NCBI RefSeq assembly: GCF_014066305.1
Contig: NW_023501043.1
Location: 372,001 to 436,000 of the forward strand
From: Letharia columbiana
Taxonomy: Eukaryota; Ascomycota; Lecanoromycetes; Lecanorales; Parmeliaceae
DNA length: 64,000 nucleotides
Direction of reading: 5' to 3'
A program made the translations under genes and the position numbers. The notes beneath the pieces are model-generated. The model worked only from the letters and a program-made list of their open reading frames with translations, was not told where the DNA came from and searched no databases. Position 1 is the stretch's first letter, and every line of letters begins with the position of its first letter. Below, piece after piece: positions 10,965 to 23,686 of the stretch.

Positions 10965-11540
10965 TTAGTATATATAAAAGAGTAAGATAGAGCTAAGCTA
11001 TAAAACCTTAAATTTATATATACAGTTAATCATCAATTCGTCAGATCTACGCTCTTTGGTTAGACCGGCTGAGTCATCGCGGGTAAATAAATTAGCGTCC
11101 GCAACCATCAAAAATCTCTCACTATACTTTTAACCCCTTAATAACTTTACTATCTTCTATTAAAACTCTTAGGTTTTTTGCTTAGATTGTAGCCCGTAAT
11201 TTGCGCTTTTCAATGACGTAACAATTTCAAAATTTAGTCTTATAATTATCAAAAAGCAAGGAGCTCAAATATCGTTTACCAAAGTTCGCTCGACAGCCCT
11301 GATTAAAAAATAGGTGTACATTATTTAATTTTAGAATAACTTTTTTATTTTCTACTAAAATTTTGAGATTTTTCTTTTCAATTATAAAACGTAATATGGG
11401 CTTTTAGATAAGAGAATAGTAACTAAGGTTAATCTTATAAATGATTAAATATAAAGAGTTTAAATATCGCTTATTAAAGTTCGCTCGACAGCCCTAATTA
11501 AAAGAAATAATTAGAAATTTAATTTATAGGCCTTTACTCG
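10965..11540 (+). mobile_element. Helitron-like non-autonomous element H4
   Basis: A complete 576-bp plus-strand copy. Flank A, start TTAGTATATATAAAAG, then the TGCAGCC-like and TAGACCGGCTGAGTCA blocks, two GGGCTGTCGAG-type modules on the complement, a degraded palindrome, and the end CCTTTACTCG followed by T. No ORF. Confidence 0.6.
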
Positions 11541-12049
11541 TATAATATAACTACCTTTTATAATATATCTTAATATATTTATATCTAATCGCTCTTTTCT
11601 TTATAATAATTATTAAAATATGAAATAAAATACTTAATTATATTAATTAGAGAGTTTTGAAAAAAAAGAATAATTAGATATGAATATATTAAAATATATT
11701 ATATAATTATATTATATAATTATTAAAATATTAAAAATTATATAATTTAAATTTTAATATTTCTCTTTATATATATTCTTTTATAAATAAAATTTAATAA
11801 ATATAAAATTTAATATTAACGAGTTTAAAATTAAATAAATAAAATAAAATTAATAAAATTAATATCTATTAAATTATTAAAGTAAAATTAATATTAGATA
11901 ATTAAAATAAAATTTAAATTAAATAGTTAAAGTAAATTAGCGTTAAGTAATTAAAATAAAATTTAAATTAAATAATTACAGTAAATTTAATATGAAATAA
12001 TTAAAATTAAAATTAAATTAAATAGTTCAAATAAGAGAGTATATTTAAT
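11541..12049. other. AT-rich RIP-degraded DNA
   Basis: A+T-rich sequence with loose repetition of an ATTAAATAGTTAAAGTAAA-type motif around 11860-12030. No gene seen. Confidence 0.6.
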
Positions 12050-12592
12050 AAAGTAAATAAGTTTTTGATTAGCGATATTTGAATTCTTTATCTTAAAATA
12101 TTTATAAGTCTAAATTTAATAATTCTTTTTATATTTAAAGGCGTAAATTACGTTTCATAATTTTTTTAAAGTCTTAATAGAAAATAAAAAAGTTATTCTA
12201 AAATTAAATAATATATATCTATTTTTTAATTAAGGCTATTTATTAACTGCCTTATCTAGTAAATTAAATAAGCGACCTTTAATAAGTAATATTTAAATTC
12301 CTTATCTTTAAATAATTATAAGACTAAATTTTATAATTGTTTAATACTAAAAAGCGTAAACTACGCTCTATAATTTCAAAAAAGAATTAAAAGATTTTAA
12401 TAGAATATAGAAAGGTTATTTTATTTATAAAAAATACTTATATATATTTTTAATAAGAGAGCTCGAGAGGACTAGCGAGTTAATTTAGATAGTCTAACTA
12501 AAAGGCGTAATAACCTCGAATTTATAATTAGCTATATATATAAATTTAAGATTTTTTAACTTAGCTCTATCTTATATTATTATATATACTAA
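12050..12592 (-). mobile_element. Helitron-like element H5, 3' end missing
   Basis: Family sequence is recognisable from a GCGATATTTGAATTC module to the right end TATATATACTAA|T. The palindrome/CTCG end is not found at the left, so the copy is truncated or too mutated. The left boundary is approximate. Confidence 0.45.
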
Positions 12593-13288
12593 TTTATATT
12601 AAAATATTTATTTTATTTATTTTAAAATTACTCTTAAAATTACTCTTTAAAATTATTATTTTATTTAAAATAATAGTTAAATTATTATTATTATCGCCGC
12701 TATCGCCCTCTCTATTAATATTCTATATATTTTTATTTAAACGATTTTTTAAATAATAATTAATTTAGATAATTAATTATAACGTTTTATAATTAATATC
12801 TCTAATTAATCTTAATTTAATAAAAACAACTTTTCTCTAATTTCTATAATTTTTCTGAAATTTAATATAGAATATATTAAATAAGAATAAAATCTTAGAT
12901 TATGTTTACTTAGACCGGATTAAATAGAAAAAAAATATTACTTTTATTTCTAAAAAAGATATTCGCTAATATAAAAAAGACTTTTATAAAATTATTATTA
13001 AAATCGCTAATTTATATAAATTACTTATTTTATTAAAACTCTTTTTAGTTTAACTCTTTCTTATGAAATCTAAAAACTTTTAATATTTTTATAATAATTT
13101 ATTTTTAGGTTTATAAGCTATACAATAATAAAATTATTAAATTTAATAAAATTATCTATATCGCGACGAATAAAAAGATTTATCTATTATAATTTAAAGA
13201 TAATATTATTATTATTTATATTATTTATAATAATAAGAATAAAAATAAAAATAAATTACTCGCTAGATATTATAAAGTTAACTACTTA
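12593..13288. other. AT-rich RIP-degraded DNA
   Basis: A+T-rich sequence with no recognisable gene or element. Confidence 0.7.
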
Positions 13289-13867
13289 CATCTGCAAATC
13301 TGAAAAATTAATTTCCGCACGATTTCCGCCGGGTCCGCACGATCAGCACGATTTAGCCTATTCAGCAGACTTTATCTATATCCAAACCCTTTCCGCCAAT
13401 TCTACCAGTTTAGCAACTTCAAAAAAATTCAGCAACTTCAAAAATTTTGCGCAATGCACTCTAATACACTCTAAGTACTATTCTACATACATATGGCATC
13501 AATATACATTATCATCAATATGCGCCATATCAGAGCATCACCCACGCGACTAATTTCATTGAATCGTCTAATTCCGTAGCCAAATTTGAGTTGGCGTTGA
13601 TACTCGTCGCCGTAGAACCTTGCCGTCGTAACGTCGATTATTAGAACTTTTCTTTTTCGTGCGTATTGCTGCTAAACTGGCAGAACTGGCGGAAAAGGTT
13701 AATCGTAGTCCGACTATTCTATGAGCGGAGCGAATAGTCGGACTACGATTAGGATAGTTGCTGAACCGGCGGAATTTTGGCTGATTTTTGAGATAGTTGC
13801 TGAACCGGCGGAATTCTTAATTTCAGCCCTATTCGCAAGATCAGCAATTTGAAATTTAGCAGGAACT
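13289..13867 (-). mobile_element. CATCTGCAAATCTG-type MITE, copy 1
   Basis: Starts with the family end CATCTGCAAATCTGAAAA and keeps CCGCCGGGTCCGCACG and repeated CCGCCGGTTCAGCAACT-type motifs. The other end stops at GCAGGAACT, lacking the last ~18 bp of its inverted repeat. An internal palindrome around AATCGTAGTCCGACTATTC (13710-13755) is specific to this copy. No protein. The complete family member is at 61911-62494. Confidence 0.65.
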
Positions 13868-14385
13868 AATGCGATTTATTTCTAGTAGAAATAAATCGCG
13901 AAATTTATTCTTTATATAAAATTGCTAAATACAAATATAATTTTTTTTATTAAATATTAATTATATCTTTCTAAAAGAATTATATTTAACTATATATTAT
14001 ATTAATTTTAACTTTAATAAGTTTAATAAGTTTAATATTATTTATATAATTAATATTAATAAAATTATTAATTTAATATTTATTAATTCTAGTTTAAAAT
14101 ATAACTTAATAATTACTAATTTTATAGATCTATATTCTTATATACTAATAAACTCTAACTACTCTCGCTATTTCTTTATTGATTAATTATTAATTATTAT
14201 TTATAAAAAGATCTACACTTACTTTATTTAAGATATTAAAGATAATTAAATTTAACTCTTTAATCGCGATATTATTAATTTAAAGTATTTTATATAAAAT
14301 AAATATATAAATATTACTTTAACTAATATCTTATATATACTCGATATAAATATAAATCTTCTCTTTATTATTAAATTATTAAATA
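13868..14385. other. AT-rich RIP-degraded DNA
   Basis: A+T-rich sequence with no recognisable gene or element. Confidence 0.7.
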
Positions 14386-14985
14386 CGAGTTTAGGCCTAT
14401 GAATTTAAATCATAATCTATTTTTTTTAATTAGGGCTGTCGAGCAAATTTGATAAGCGAACTTTGATAAGCGATATTTGAATTCTTTGCTTTTAGATAAT
14501 TATAAGACTGAATTTCAAAATTCTTACATTATTAAAATGCCTAAATTACGCTCCATAATTACAAAAAAAACCTCGAAAGATTTTAATAGATATTAAAAAA
14601 TTTATTCTGAAATTAAATAATGTATACCTGTTTTTTTATTAAGCCTATCGGCTATCGAGTAAATTTAATAAGCGAACTTTTAATAGACGATATCGGAAAT
14701 CATTGCCTTTAAATATTGATAAGACTAAATATTATAATTTTTTCAGCATTGAGAAGCGCAAACCACGCTTCATAATCGAAAAAAAATTATCTTAAAATTT
14801 TAATATAATATAAAAAATTATCCTATTTGTAAATAACGTATATCTATTTTTTTAACAAGAGGGGCTAGCGAGCTAACTTAGATAGTCTAGCCAGAAGGCG
14901 TAATAACCTCGAATTTATAATTGGCTGCGCATTCAAATTCAAGATTTTCTAGCTCAGCTCTATCTTATTCTTTTATATATACTAA
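14386..14985 (-). mobile_element. Helitron-like non-autonomous element H6
   Basis: A 600-bp copy from CGAGTTTAGGCCTATGAATT to TATATATACTAA|T, flanked by A on the left. It carries two GCGATATTTGAATT-type modules. No ORF. Confidence 0.6.
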
Positions 14986-15806
14986 TTAATATTATAATTA
15001 TTTCTTATAAGATTAATTATACTTTAAATAAAAATAATTTAATACTTATAAATATTTATAATTATAATCTATTCTTTCTTAGTCTTTAAAATAATTTAAA
15101 TAATAATTTAATAATATATAATATATTTTTAAATTTAATTTATCTAATTTAAGACTTATATTTATATAAATTATTTAGATTAATAAAGTTTAAATAAACT
15201 TTTTATTATACTTAGTAATAGATATAAATTTTATTAAAATACTTTATTACATATAAATATATTCAAAAATTAAAATCTATAAAGTATTAAAAGATTATCT
15301 TTTATATTAATTCTACTATATCTAATATATATTTTTAATAAATTTATTTATAGCGATTTTATAAGAACCGTATTCTTTATTAATTTTAATAGCTATAGAT
15401 ATTTTATTATATTTAAAAATAATTTTATCTTTATTTTAAAATCTACTATATTTGCTATAAAAATAAGATTTTCGCTATATTTTTATAATTTAAGATTTAT
15501 CTTAAATTATATAGCTATAAAATCTTTTATATTTATCTTAATAATAGAGATAGATATATTTTTAGAATTTTTTTTACTATCTAGCTTTATCGAGTACTTT
15601 ATTGATTTGAAAGTGATTTATTTTATTCGGCGGTTTAGCTAAGAAAGCCGCCCTAATAGAGATACCCCATCTAAAAATCTATATCTAGAGACTCGAATCC
15701 TTAGACTACTCTCGCCTTAGTTACTCTATCGAGTATTAAATAAAATATTAATATTATTAATAATTCTCAAATAAATAATAGAATTAAATATTTTAAATAA
15801 ATTTTA
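14986..15806. other. AT-rich RIP-degraded DNA
   Basis: A+T-rich, with a slightly less mutated patch near 15600-15730. No coding frame is recognisable. Confidence 0.65.
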
Positions 15807-16870
15807 TTAGTATATATAATAGAATAAGATAGAGCTAAGTTAAAAAATCTTAAATTTATATATATAGTTAATTATAAATTAAAGATTATTATACCTTTTA
15901 ATTAGACTATCTAAGTTAGCCCGCTAGCTCTTTTAAGCCTTTTTATTAAAAAACAAATATATGTTGTTCACAAATCGAATTTCTTTTTCTATTTTCTATT
16001 AATTTCTTTTTTAAATTATAGAACAAAGTTTGCGCTTTTTAATAACGTAAAAATTTTGAAATTCGATTCTATGATTATTAAACGGTAAGCTCCTCAAATA
16101 TCGCTTACTAAAGTTGGCTTATCAAACTTATTAATAGCTCTAATTAAAAAATACATATATGTTATTTATTTTTAGAATAACATCTTTATTTTCTATTAAT
16201 TTTTTTTTAAATTATAGAACGTAATATGGCCTTTTAAATAAAGAAAGAATTATTAAATATAGTTTTATAAATATTCAAAGATAAATAATTGAAATGTGGC
16301 TTATTAGAAATATATTTATTTTATTAAGATTTCCCTTTAATATAAGCTTAGATAATTGAGTAATAATAATTTTAATAAAATTCGAAACTAAGGTAAGATA
16401 TTTCGCGCCGTACTCGATTCGAATTCATTAGTCTCCCTCGCTAAAGAATTATAAAATTATTAAAACTCGTAAAATCGTAAAGATTGTAAAATTAATAAAA
16501 ATTCTATAAATTGTGAAAATAAGAAAATTTGAAATTGAAAATTATAGAATTATAATAGGTACTAAACTTAACTTCTTATTAATTAAATTTAGATTAATTT
16601 GAAATTAATTAACTCTTTAGAAACTTATTATTAATATAACTTCTCTTTATTCTATTAAATTTTTACTATTATTTTATTCAAATTATAGAACTTGTTTTAT
16701 ACTTTCTAATAATTTAAGGTTTATAAGATTTAACTTTATAGTTCTATGTAAATATTAAATTGAAATATTTTCACTCTTTCCCAGCTAAATATGATTTAAT
16801 CCCGAAGTCGGATTTACAAATTAAAGTAATTACTTCTATAAAACTAATTTACCTTATAAATCTAAACTTA
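15807..16870 (+). mobile_element. Helitron-like element H7, medium-length version
   Basis: Starts TTAGTATATATAATAG after A. From about 16320 it continues with about 500 bp not present in short copies. That part matches, inverted, the interior of 47598-48110 (for example the segment with TCGAATTCATTAGTCTCCCT). The 3' end is mutated to TAAACTTA near 16870. Both copies are RIP-damaged and carry no ORF. Confidence 0.5.
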
Positions 16871-17246
16871 CTATATAAGATATATCTTATTCTATTAAGT
16901 TTTAAATTTAAAAAATTGTTTTAATTAAAAATTATAGTTATCGCTAATTAACTAACAATATAATTACTTAATATTAAAATTATAATACTCTCTTTTAAAA
17001 CTTTCTATTATCAAAAATCTATTCTTTTCTATTTATATATAATTAATTTTATTATTTACATATTAGAATAATTTAAAAAGAAGCTTATAAAGTAAAATGA
17101 GAAGTATATATTATTAAAATGTAAAAAAAAAACTATATTAATAGCGTACTTTACATTTTATAAAAAAAACTATAATCATAGATTTAAAGAAAGAAATTAA
17201 GATTTACAAGTTTTTAAATAAATAATAATATCTAATTATATTAGTA
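16871..17246. other. AT-rich RIP-degraded DNA
   Basis: A+T-rich sequence with no recognisable gene or element. Confidence 0.65.
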
Positions 17247-19278
17247 CAAGTAAAGGCCCATGAATTAAATTCATGGAGTTGGATTTTTCTAAGTCAAATC
17301 GAATTCTAGCCCTAGCCCTAAGTCAAATCGAACTCTGATCGCTTGCTATGCGTTTTTGACCTACTTCTTAAAATTTTTATTTTTATATAGATATATATGT
17401 ACGGAGAGAGGCGCGCTAAGGCCTAATTAGGAAGGTGTATCGAGTGTAGAGGATTGATCCGTAATAATTGCCTATAAAAAATAGAGAAAGGCCATGTCCT
17501 TATGGCAAGAAGTATCGAAATATCGGAAAGAAATGGAGACAACATGCCAATTAGTGGTGTGAATCCCACATTATCTCCTGCCGCAGTGAAATCTTTCGAA
17601 TAATGAAATAGCTGTCAGAGCAAGACATCGGACGGTTTCAATGCCTAATTGGCTGTGATCGTCGCAGTAGATCCTCCTCTTGTGACGTCATTGCAGTGAT
17701 GTACCATATCAATGCAGTGGGGATGACAGGCCAAGTTGCAGTGGTGTTCTCCGCTTGCTGAGTGATGATTTGATGTGGAACCGTGGAGAGCATATGACGT
17801 GGGATCTTGGAGAGCTGAGCCGTGTTCTTGACGATGGTGGCCTTGTTGCCGCTTGGTTTCTCCGCAGTGTTCTCCGCATTTGCCTGTTGTAGTTCCTCCT
17901 CTTGTTAGAGTATCAGACTGAGTGGCTAGCTGAGTGGCTGACTGAGTGGATGACTGATATGACGTGGGATCTTGGAGAGCTGAGCCGTGTTCTTGACGAT
18001 GGTGGCCTTGTTGCCGCTTGGTTTCTCCGCAGTGTTCTCCGTATTTGCCTGTTGTAGTTCCTCCTCTTGCTCCTCCTCTTGTAGGGAGAGTATCAGACTG
18101 AGTGGCTAGCTGAGTGGCTGACTGAGTGGATGACTGATATGACGTGGGATCTTGGAGAGCTGAGCCGTGTTCTTGACGATGGTGGCCTTGTTGCCGCTTG
18201 GTTTCTCCGCAGTGTTCTCCGCATTTGCCTGTTGTAGTTCCTCCTCTTGCTCCTCAATGTAGTGGGGATAATAGGCTAAGTTGCAGTGGTGTTCTCCGCT
18301 TGCTGAGTGATGATTTGATGTGGAATGGCTAAGTTGCAGTGGTGTTCTCCGCTTGCTGAGTGATGATTTGATGTGGAACCGTGGAGAGCATATGACGTGG
18401 GATCTTGGAGAGCTGAGCCGTGTTCTTGACGATGGTGGCCTTGTTGCCGCTTGGTTTCTCCGCAGTGTTCTCCGCATTTGCCTATTGTAGTTCCTCCTCT
18501 TACTCCTCAATGCAGTGGGGATGACAGGCCAAGTTACAGTGGTGTTCTCCGCTTACTGAGTGATGATTTGATGTGGAATCGTGGAGAGCATATGACGTCC
18601 GGACGCGTTTGGTGTGACTACAATATTTGAATATCAGTTTAACCCACCTATCGCTGGCTTAAGAGGAGTATGTAGGGGAGGACGTATCCGTTCGGGCTCT
18701 TTTTGAGGGCCTTTTAACGCGTTTATAAGCAGTAGTAGGTAGCTGTTAGGCTCACTTGCGGCCTCGATTGCCAGCAGTAGCGGATTCGCCGAGGGGTGGC
18801 CTGGGGGCGTCAGTAAGGGGCTCTAATTGGGCGAGGGGTACCGAAGACGATTGTGTTCATATTGGTGGAATTAATAGAATTGGTAGAATTGGTAGAATAG
18901 TGAAAGAATAACAAACAGATAGAAGGATTATTATCCGATCCCGGACGCGTCTGGTGTGACTACCATAACTACAATATTTGAATGTTCATTTAATTCACCA
19001 ATAGTAGGCCAAACTTCATAATTTTTACAGCGTTAGAAAGCGCAAAGCGAGCTCTATAATTTGAGGAATTATGAAGTAACTGTATGTATCGCAAGCTGAG
19101 TACTTCAAAGTGCAAAACTTCTACACACAAATTTTTGATGAGGGAGGCTCGGGAGGGCTAGCGGGCTGACTCAGCCGGTCTAACTAAAGAGCGTAGTGAC
19201 CCTGAATTTATGATTGGCTGCACATACAAATTCAAGGTTTTGTAGCTCAGCCCTACCTTATTCTTTTATATATACTGA
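17247..19278 (-). mobile_element. Long Helitron-like element H8 with G+C-rich cargo
   Basis: It has the family ends (AGTAAAGGCCCATGAATT palindrome at the left, TATATACTGA|T at the right) but is 2032 bp. The interior is not RIP-mutated. It holds a diverse G+C-rich segment and tandem repeats at about 17740-18590. The cargo is largely shared, inverted, with 48413-50739. An open frame on the minus strand at 18106-18510 reads through the repeats as Arg/Ser/Thr-rich low complexity and is probably not a gene; its ENTAEKPSGNK motif resembles the Lys/Thr-rich part of the Gag-like ORF at 63503. Confidence 0.6.
17740..18590 (-). repeat. Tandem repeats of about 165-250 bp in H8
   Basis: The block GGGATCTTGGAGAGCTGAGC recurs at about 17801, 17966, 18146 and 18399. 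Each is followed by a CTTGTTGCCGCTTGGTTTCT block, and some units also hold a TGATGATTTGATGTGGAA module. Unit lengths differ (165, 180, 253 bp) through internal gains and losses. Confidence 0.8.
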
Positions 19279-19892
19279 TACGCTATAAAAAAATATTAAA
19301 TAAATAATATATTATTAATACTCTAAAAGATATTATATTTAAAAAAAATTAAAAAATTAAAATTTATATATTAAAAGATTTATTAAATCTTTAATAATTT
19401 TAAATTTTTAAAATTTCTAAGGCTAGCTAATAAGCTAATATCTTTATAAAAATTTATAAAAAAAAAATTATAATATATTTAATTAACTACGATAGAGTTT
19501 TTAATTTAAAGATTTTTAATATTTTATTTATTTAAATATTATATTTATACTTATATTAATAGTTTAATCTATATTATCTATATAAAAAAAATTCTTAAAT
19601 TCAAATTCAAATTTATTATTATTAAAGCTATTAAAGTAATTTATAAAAAATTATAAATTAAATATTATTTAAAAAATACTACGCGATTATTCAAATCTTA
19701 TAATTTTAAATCTATGAAATTTATTCTTTAATTCTAGTTTAAAAATATTTATAGCATTTATTTTATTTATAAGTTATATTAATAAATTAAATATTTTAAA
19801 TATATTATCTATAAATAAGTAATATTTAATTAGCTATCTTAAATAAATTAAAAACTTTTTATAAAGAATAAATATAAATCTTTTATAAATAA
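19279..19892. other. AT-rich RIP-degraded DNA
   Basis: A+T-rich sequence with no recognisable gene or element. Confidence 0.7.
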
Positions 19893-20524
19893 CGAGTAAA
19901 GGCCTATGAATTAAATTCATAATCATTTTTTTTGATTAGGGCTGTCGAGTAAATTTGATAAGCGATCTTTAATGAGCGGTCTTTGATGAGCGAACTTTGG
20001 TGAGCGATATTTGAATTCCTTGCGCTTCAATAATTATAAGACTAAATTTAGGAATTCGTTTTTTATTTGAAAGCCCACATTTCGTTCTATAATCTAAAAA
20101 AGAAATTTCGAAAATTTAATAGAAGATAAAAAGGTTATTCCATATGTTAATAATGTACACCTATTATTTTTTAATTAGGGCTGTTCGGCTATCGAGCGAA
20201 CTTTGGTGAGCGATATTTGAATTCCTTGCGCTTTAATAATTATAAGACTAAATTTAAAAATTCTTTTTTTATCTAAAAGCCTATATTTCGTTCTAAAAAT
20301 AAAAAAAAAAAAAATCTCAAAATTTTAATAGAAAATAAAAAAGTTATTCTATGTGTTAATAACGTACATCTATTTTTTTAATAGTTGCGGACGCTAATTT
20401 ATTTACCCGCGATGACTCAGCCGATCTAGCCAAAGAGCGTAGATCTGACGAATTGATAATTGGCTGCACATATAAATTCAAGGTTTTCAAGCTCAGCCCT
20501 ATCTTATTCTATTATATATACTAA
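19893..20524 (-). mobile_element. Helitron-like non-autonomous element H9
   Basis: A full 632-bp copy, A|CGAGTAAAGGCCTATGAATT ... TATATATACTAA|T. It has two GCGATATTTGAATTCCTTGC modules and a GACGCTAATTTATTTACCCG block. No ORF. Confidence 0.6.
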
Positions 20525-21284
20525 TAATATCTAATATCTTACTTAAAGATTTTTAAAGATTTTTATTCTAAAAAATAGATAAATCTATATTTTAAAATAA
20601 GATTTTAATAAAAAGATTATTCTCTATAAAATATATTAGATTATTTAAAAATTTAAATAATAAAAAAGTCGCGATTACTATAATACTTTCTCGTTAATAA
20701 TAAGATTTAAGTTATAAATTATAAAATAATTATTATATCTATAATAATTATAAGTTTAAGTTTAAAATAAATAGATATTAAAATTATCTTTTTATATAAT
20801 ATTACGAGAAAAAAAATCTATATACTAATTTAATAATTCTAATAAAAATATTATTAAAATCTATAAGCTAGATAAAATACTTTATAATGCAAAATAACTT
20901 CTTTAAATTTAATATTAATATTTTTTCTATTAAATTAAATAATAGTATATTTATAAGTTTTTATATAAGTATTATAATAGCGCTTTATATTAATAATATC
21001 TTAATAATTAATTTTATTTCTATTAAAAATTAATAAACTAAAAAAAATTAACGCAAAGATCTATATATTAAATTTAAATTTATATATTTATTTATTAAAT
21101 ATAATTATTAAGAAAAATCGCTATAGCGATATTTCTTATTCAAAATATAAAACTTATATCATTTAATTTCTAATTTATTTTATTTATTAATATATAATAA
21201 GATTTCTTATATATATTATATTCGATATCTATTTTAATATTATTTATATAATATTAGTAAACTACTATTACTTAATTAATTTAA
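20525..21284. other. AT-rich RIP-degraded DNA
   Basis: A+T-rich sequence with no recognisable gene or element. Confidence 0.7.
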
Positions 21285-21904
21285 TTAGTATATATAAAAG
21301 AATAAGATAGGGCTGAACTAGAAAACCTTGAATTTATATGTGCAGCCAATTATAAATTCGGGGTTATTACGCCTTTTGGCTAGACCGGCTGACTCATCGC
21401 GGGTAAATAAATTAGCGTCCGCAACCATCAAAATCTCGCCCTCCCGCGCCTCCCTTATCAAAAAAAATAGGTGTACATTATTGACACAGAATAACCTTTT
21501 TGTTTTCTATTAAAATTTTGAGATTTTTTCTCTAATTTTGAAGCGCTGTTTGTGCTTTTAGAATTTTTAAGAATTTCGAAATTTAGTCTTATAATTATTA
21601 AAGCGCAAGGAATTCAAATATCGCTTATCAAAGTTCGCTCGACAGTCGGATAGCCCTAATCAGGTACACATTATTTGATTTTAGAATAACTTTTTTGTTT
21701 TCTATTAAAATTTTGAGATTTTTTTAAATAATTATAGAATGAAATATAGGCTTTTAGAAAAAAAAGAAATGTTAAATTTAGTTCTATAATTACTAAAGTG
21801 CAAGGAATTCAAATATCGCTCATCAAAGTTCGCTTATCAAAGATCGCTCACCTACTTACTCGATAGAAAAATAATTATGAATTTAATTCATAGGCCTTTA
21901 CTCG
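21285..21904 (+). mobile_element. Helitron-like non-autonomous element H10
   Basis: A full 620-bp plus-strand copy, A|TTAGTATATATAAAAG ... TTTACTCG|T, with the ATGAATTTAATTCAT palindrome 13 bp before the end. The small open frame at 21328-21513 crosses the conserved TGCAGCC...CCGGCTGACTCA block and is not supported as a gene, since its frame is not kept between copies. Confidence 0.65.
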
Positions 21905-22755
21905 TTTTAATATATTAAAATATAATGATTTAAATCTTTTAATCTCTAATATATCGTAGATAACTTTTTTAAATCTAGATATAAATATAATAGAATAGCT
22001 TCTCTATTAGATATTATTAAAATAAAATTATATTAAGATAGTAATAAAATTAGCGATTATTTAAGAAATAAATAAATATAGCTTTTATCTCGAGAGCGCT
22101 TGAAAAAATTAAATAAAGAGTTTTAATAAGTCTATTAATTAATTATTTATATATAAAAATATATTATATAAAGTGTTTTTAATATTATTATTAAAATAAT
22201 ATTAAAATATTTAATATAAGTATAAAATTAAGCGTTTCTTATAAGAGTAATTATATCTTAATTATAATTAAAAATAGAAATAAATTAAAAGTTTATATTA
22301 TCAAGATAAAGAAATTAGTTAAATAATTTTTTTAAGAATCTATATTTAATTAATATACTTTATTTTATAACTAAATAATATTATTATAGCTTAATACTTA
22401 GATAATTAACTAACTATATTATTTTTTATATTAAAAAATAATTAGATATAAACATTTAAATTATAAAATTAATAAAATTATAAAATTAATAAAATTAATA
22501 AAATTAATAAAACTAATAAAATTAATAAAACTAATAAAATTAATAAAACTAATAAAACTAATAAAATTAATAAAACTAATAAAATTAATAAAATTAATAA
22601 AATTAATAAAATTAATAAAATTAATAAAATTAATAAAATTAATAAAATTAATAAAATTAATAAAATTAATAAAATTAATAAAATAAGTCTCTATATATAT
22701 TCAAAGTTTGTAGTACTTTATATTATATTTCTTAAATATCGAAAGATTTGAATAA
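21905..22755. other. AT-rich RIP-degraded DNA with a minisatellite
   Basis: A+T-rich debris containing the 9-bp minisatellite listed separately. No gene. Confidence 0.7.
22468..22682. repeat. 9-bp minisatellite (ATTAATAAA)n
   Basis: More than 20 near-perfect tandem copies of ATTAATAAA, with ACTAATAAA variants in the first half. Confidence 0.9.
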
Positions 22756-23220
22756 TTAGTATATATAATAGAATAAGATAGGGCTGAGCTTGGAAACCTT
22801 GAATTTGTATGTGCAGCCAATTATAAATTCGTCAGGTCTACGCTTTTTGGTTAGACACCGCGGGTAAACAAATTAGCGTCCGCAACCATCAAAATCTCTC
22901 ACCCTACTTTTCACCCTTTAATAACTTTACTATTTTCTATTAAAATTTTTAGATTTTTTTTTTAAATTATAGACCGCAATTTGCGCTTTTTACGTCTTCA
23001 ATTTTTTTAAAATTTGATCTTATGATTCTTCAAAAGCAAGGAATTTAAATATCGCTTACCAAAGATCATATTAGCAGCAGCCCTCCGAGGGCTCTGCGAC
23101 AGCCCTACGAAGGCCCTACGAGGGCCCTGCGGGTAGGTATTTAGGTCTCGCTTATCGAATTTTCTCGACAGCCCTAATTAAAAGAAATGATTATGAATTT
23201 AATTTATAGGCCTTTACTCG
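22756..23220 (+). mobile_element. Helitron-like non-autonomous element H11
   Basis: A 465-bp plus-strand copy, A|TTAGTATATATAATAG ... CCTTTACTCG|T. It carries a short copy-specific G+C-rich patch (about 23070-23140) built of CCCTACGAGGGC-like palindromic units, absent from other copies. Confidence 0.6.
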
Positions 23221-23684
23221 TTATAATATAAAATATTAAAATTAATTTAATTAAATATTAATTTATTAATAATATTATATAAATAATAAAGTATTAAGAT
23301 AAATATCGAATATAATATATATAAGAAATCTTATTATAAATTAATAATCCTTTTATAATTTTTAAACTAATATAAAGTACCTTACGGGAGCTACTACGTA
23401 TGGGAATTTACTATTAATAGAAAATAGATAAATTATTAACGATAATAATACGATTTGTATAATAAGGACTACACACCGGATATATTCAGATTTTACGTTT
23501 TATATAACGTATATCGAATAGAGTTATATAAAACTTTCTATTTATAGACGATTAAGTCAAATTTATTATTAATGAATAGTTAATGGATAGTTAATGGAAT
23601 ACGAAAGAGATATCGATTTATTATTATTTCAATACTACGCTATAAAGTGATACATTAATATATTACTAGTAGAGAATTAATGAG
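23221..23684. other. AT-rich, moderately RIP-degraded DNA
   Basis: Less extreme A+T content than upstream. No gene or element boundary recognised. Confidence 0.6.
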
Positions 23685-23686
23685 TA

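Noticed and set aside
18106..18510. Minus-strand ORF over tandem repeats, and the similar plus-strand ORFs at 49440-50459
   Set aside because: Low-complexity translation of tandem DNA repeats. The frame shifts between units and copies, with no domain.
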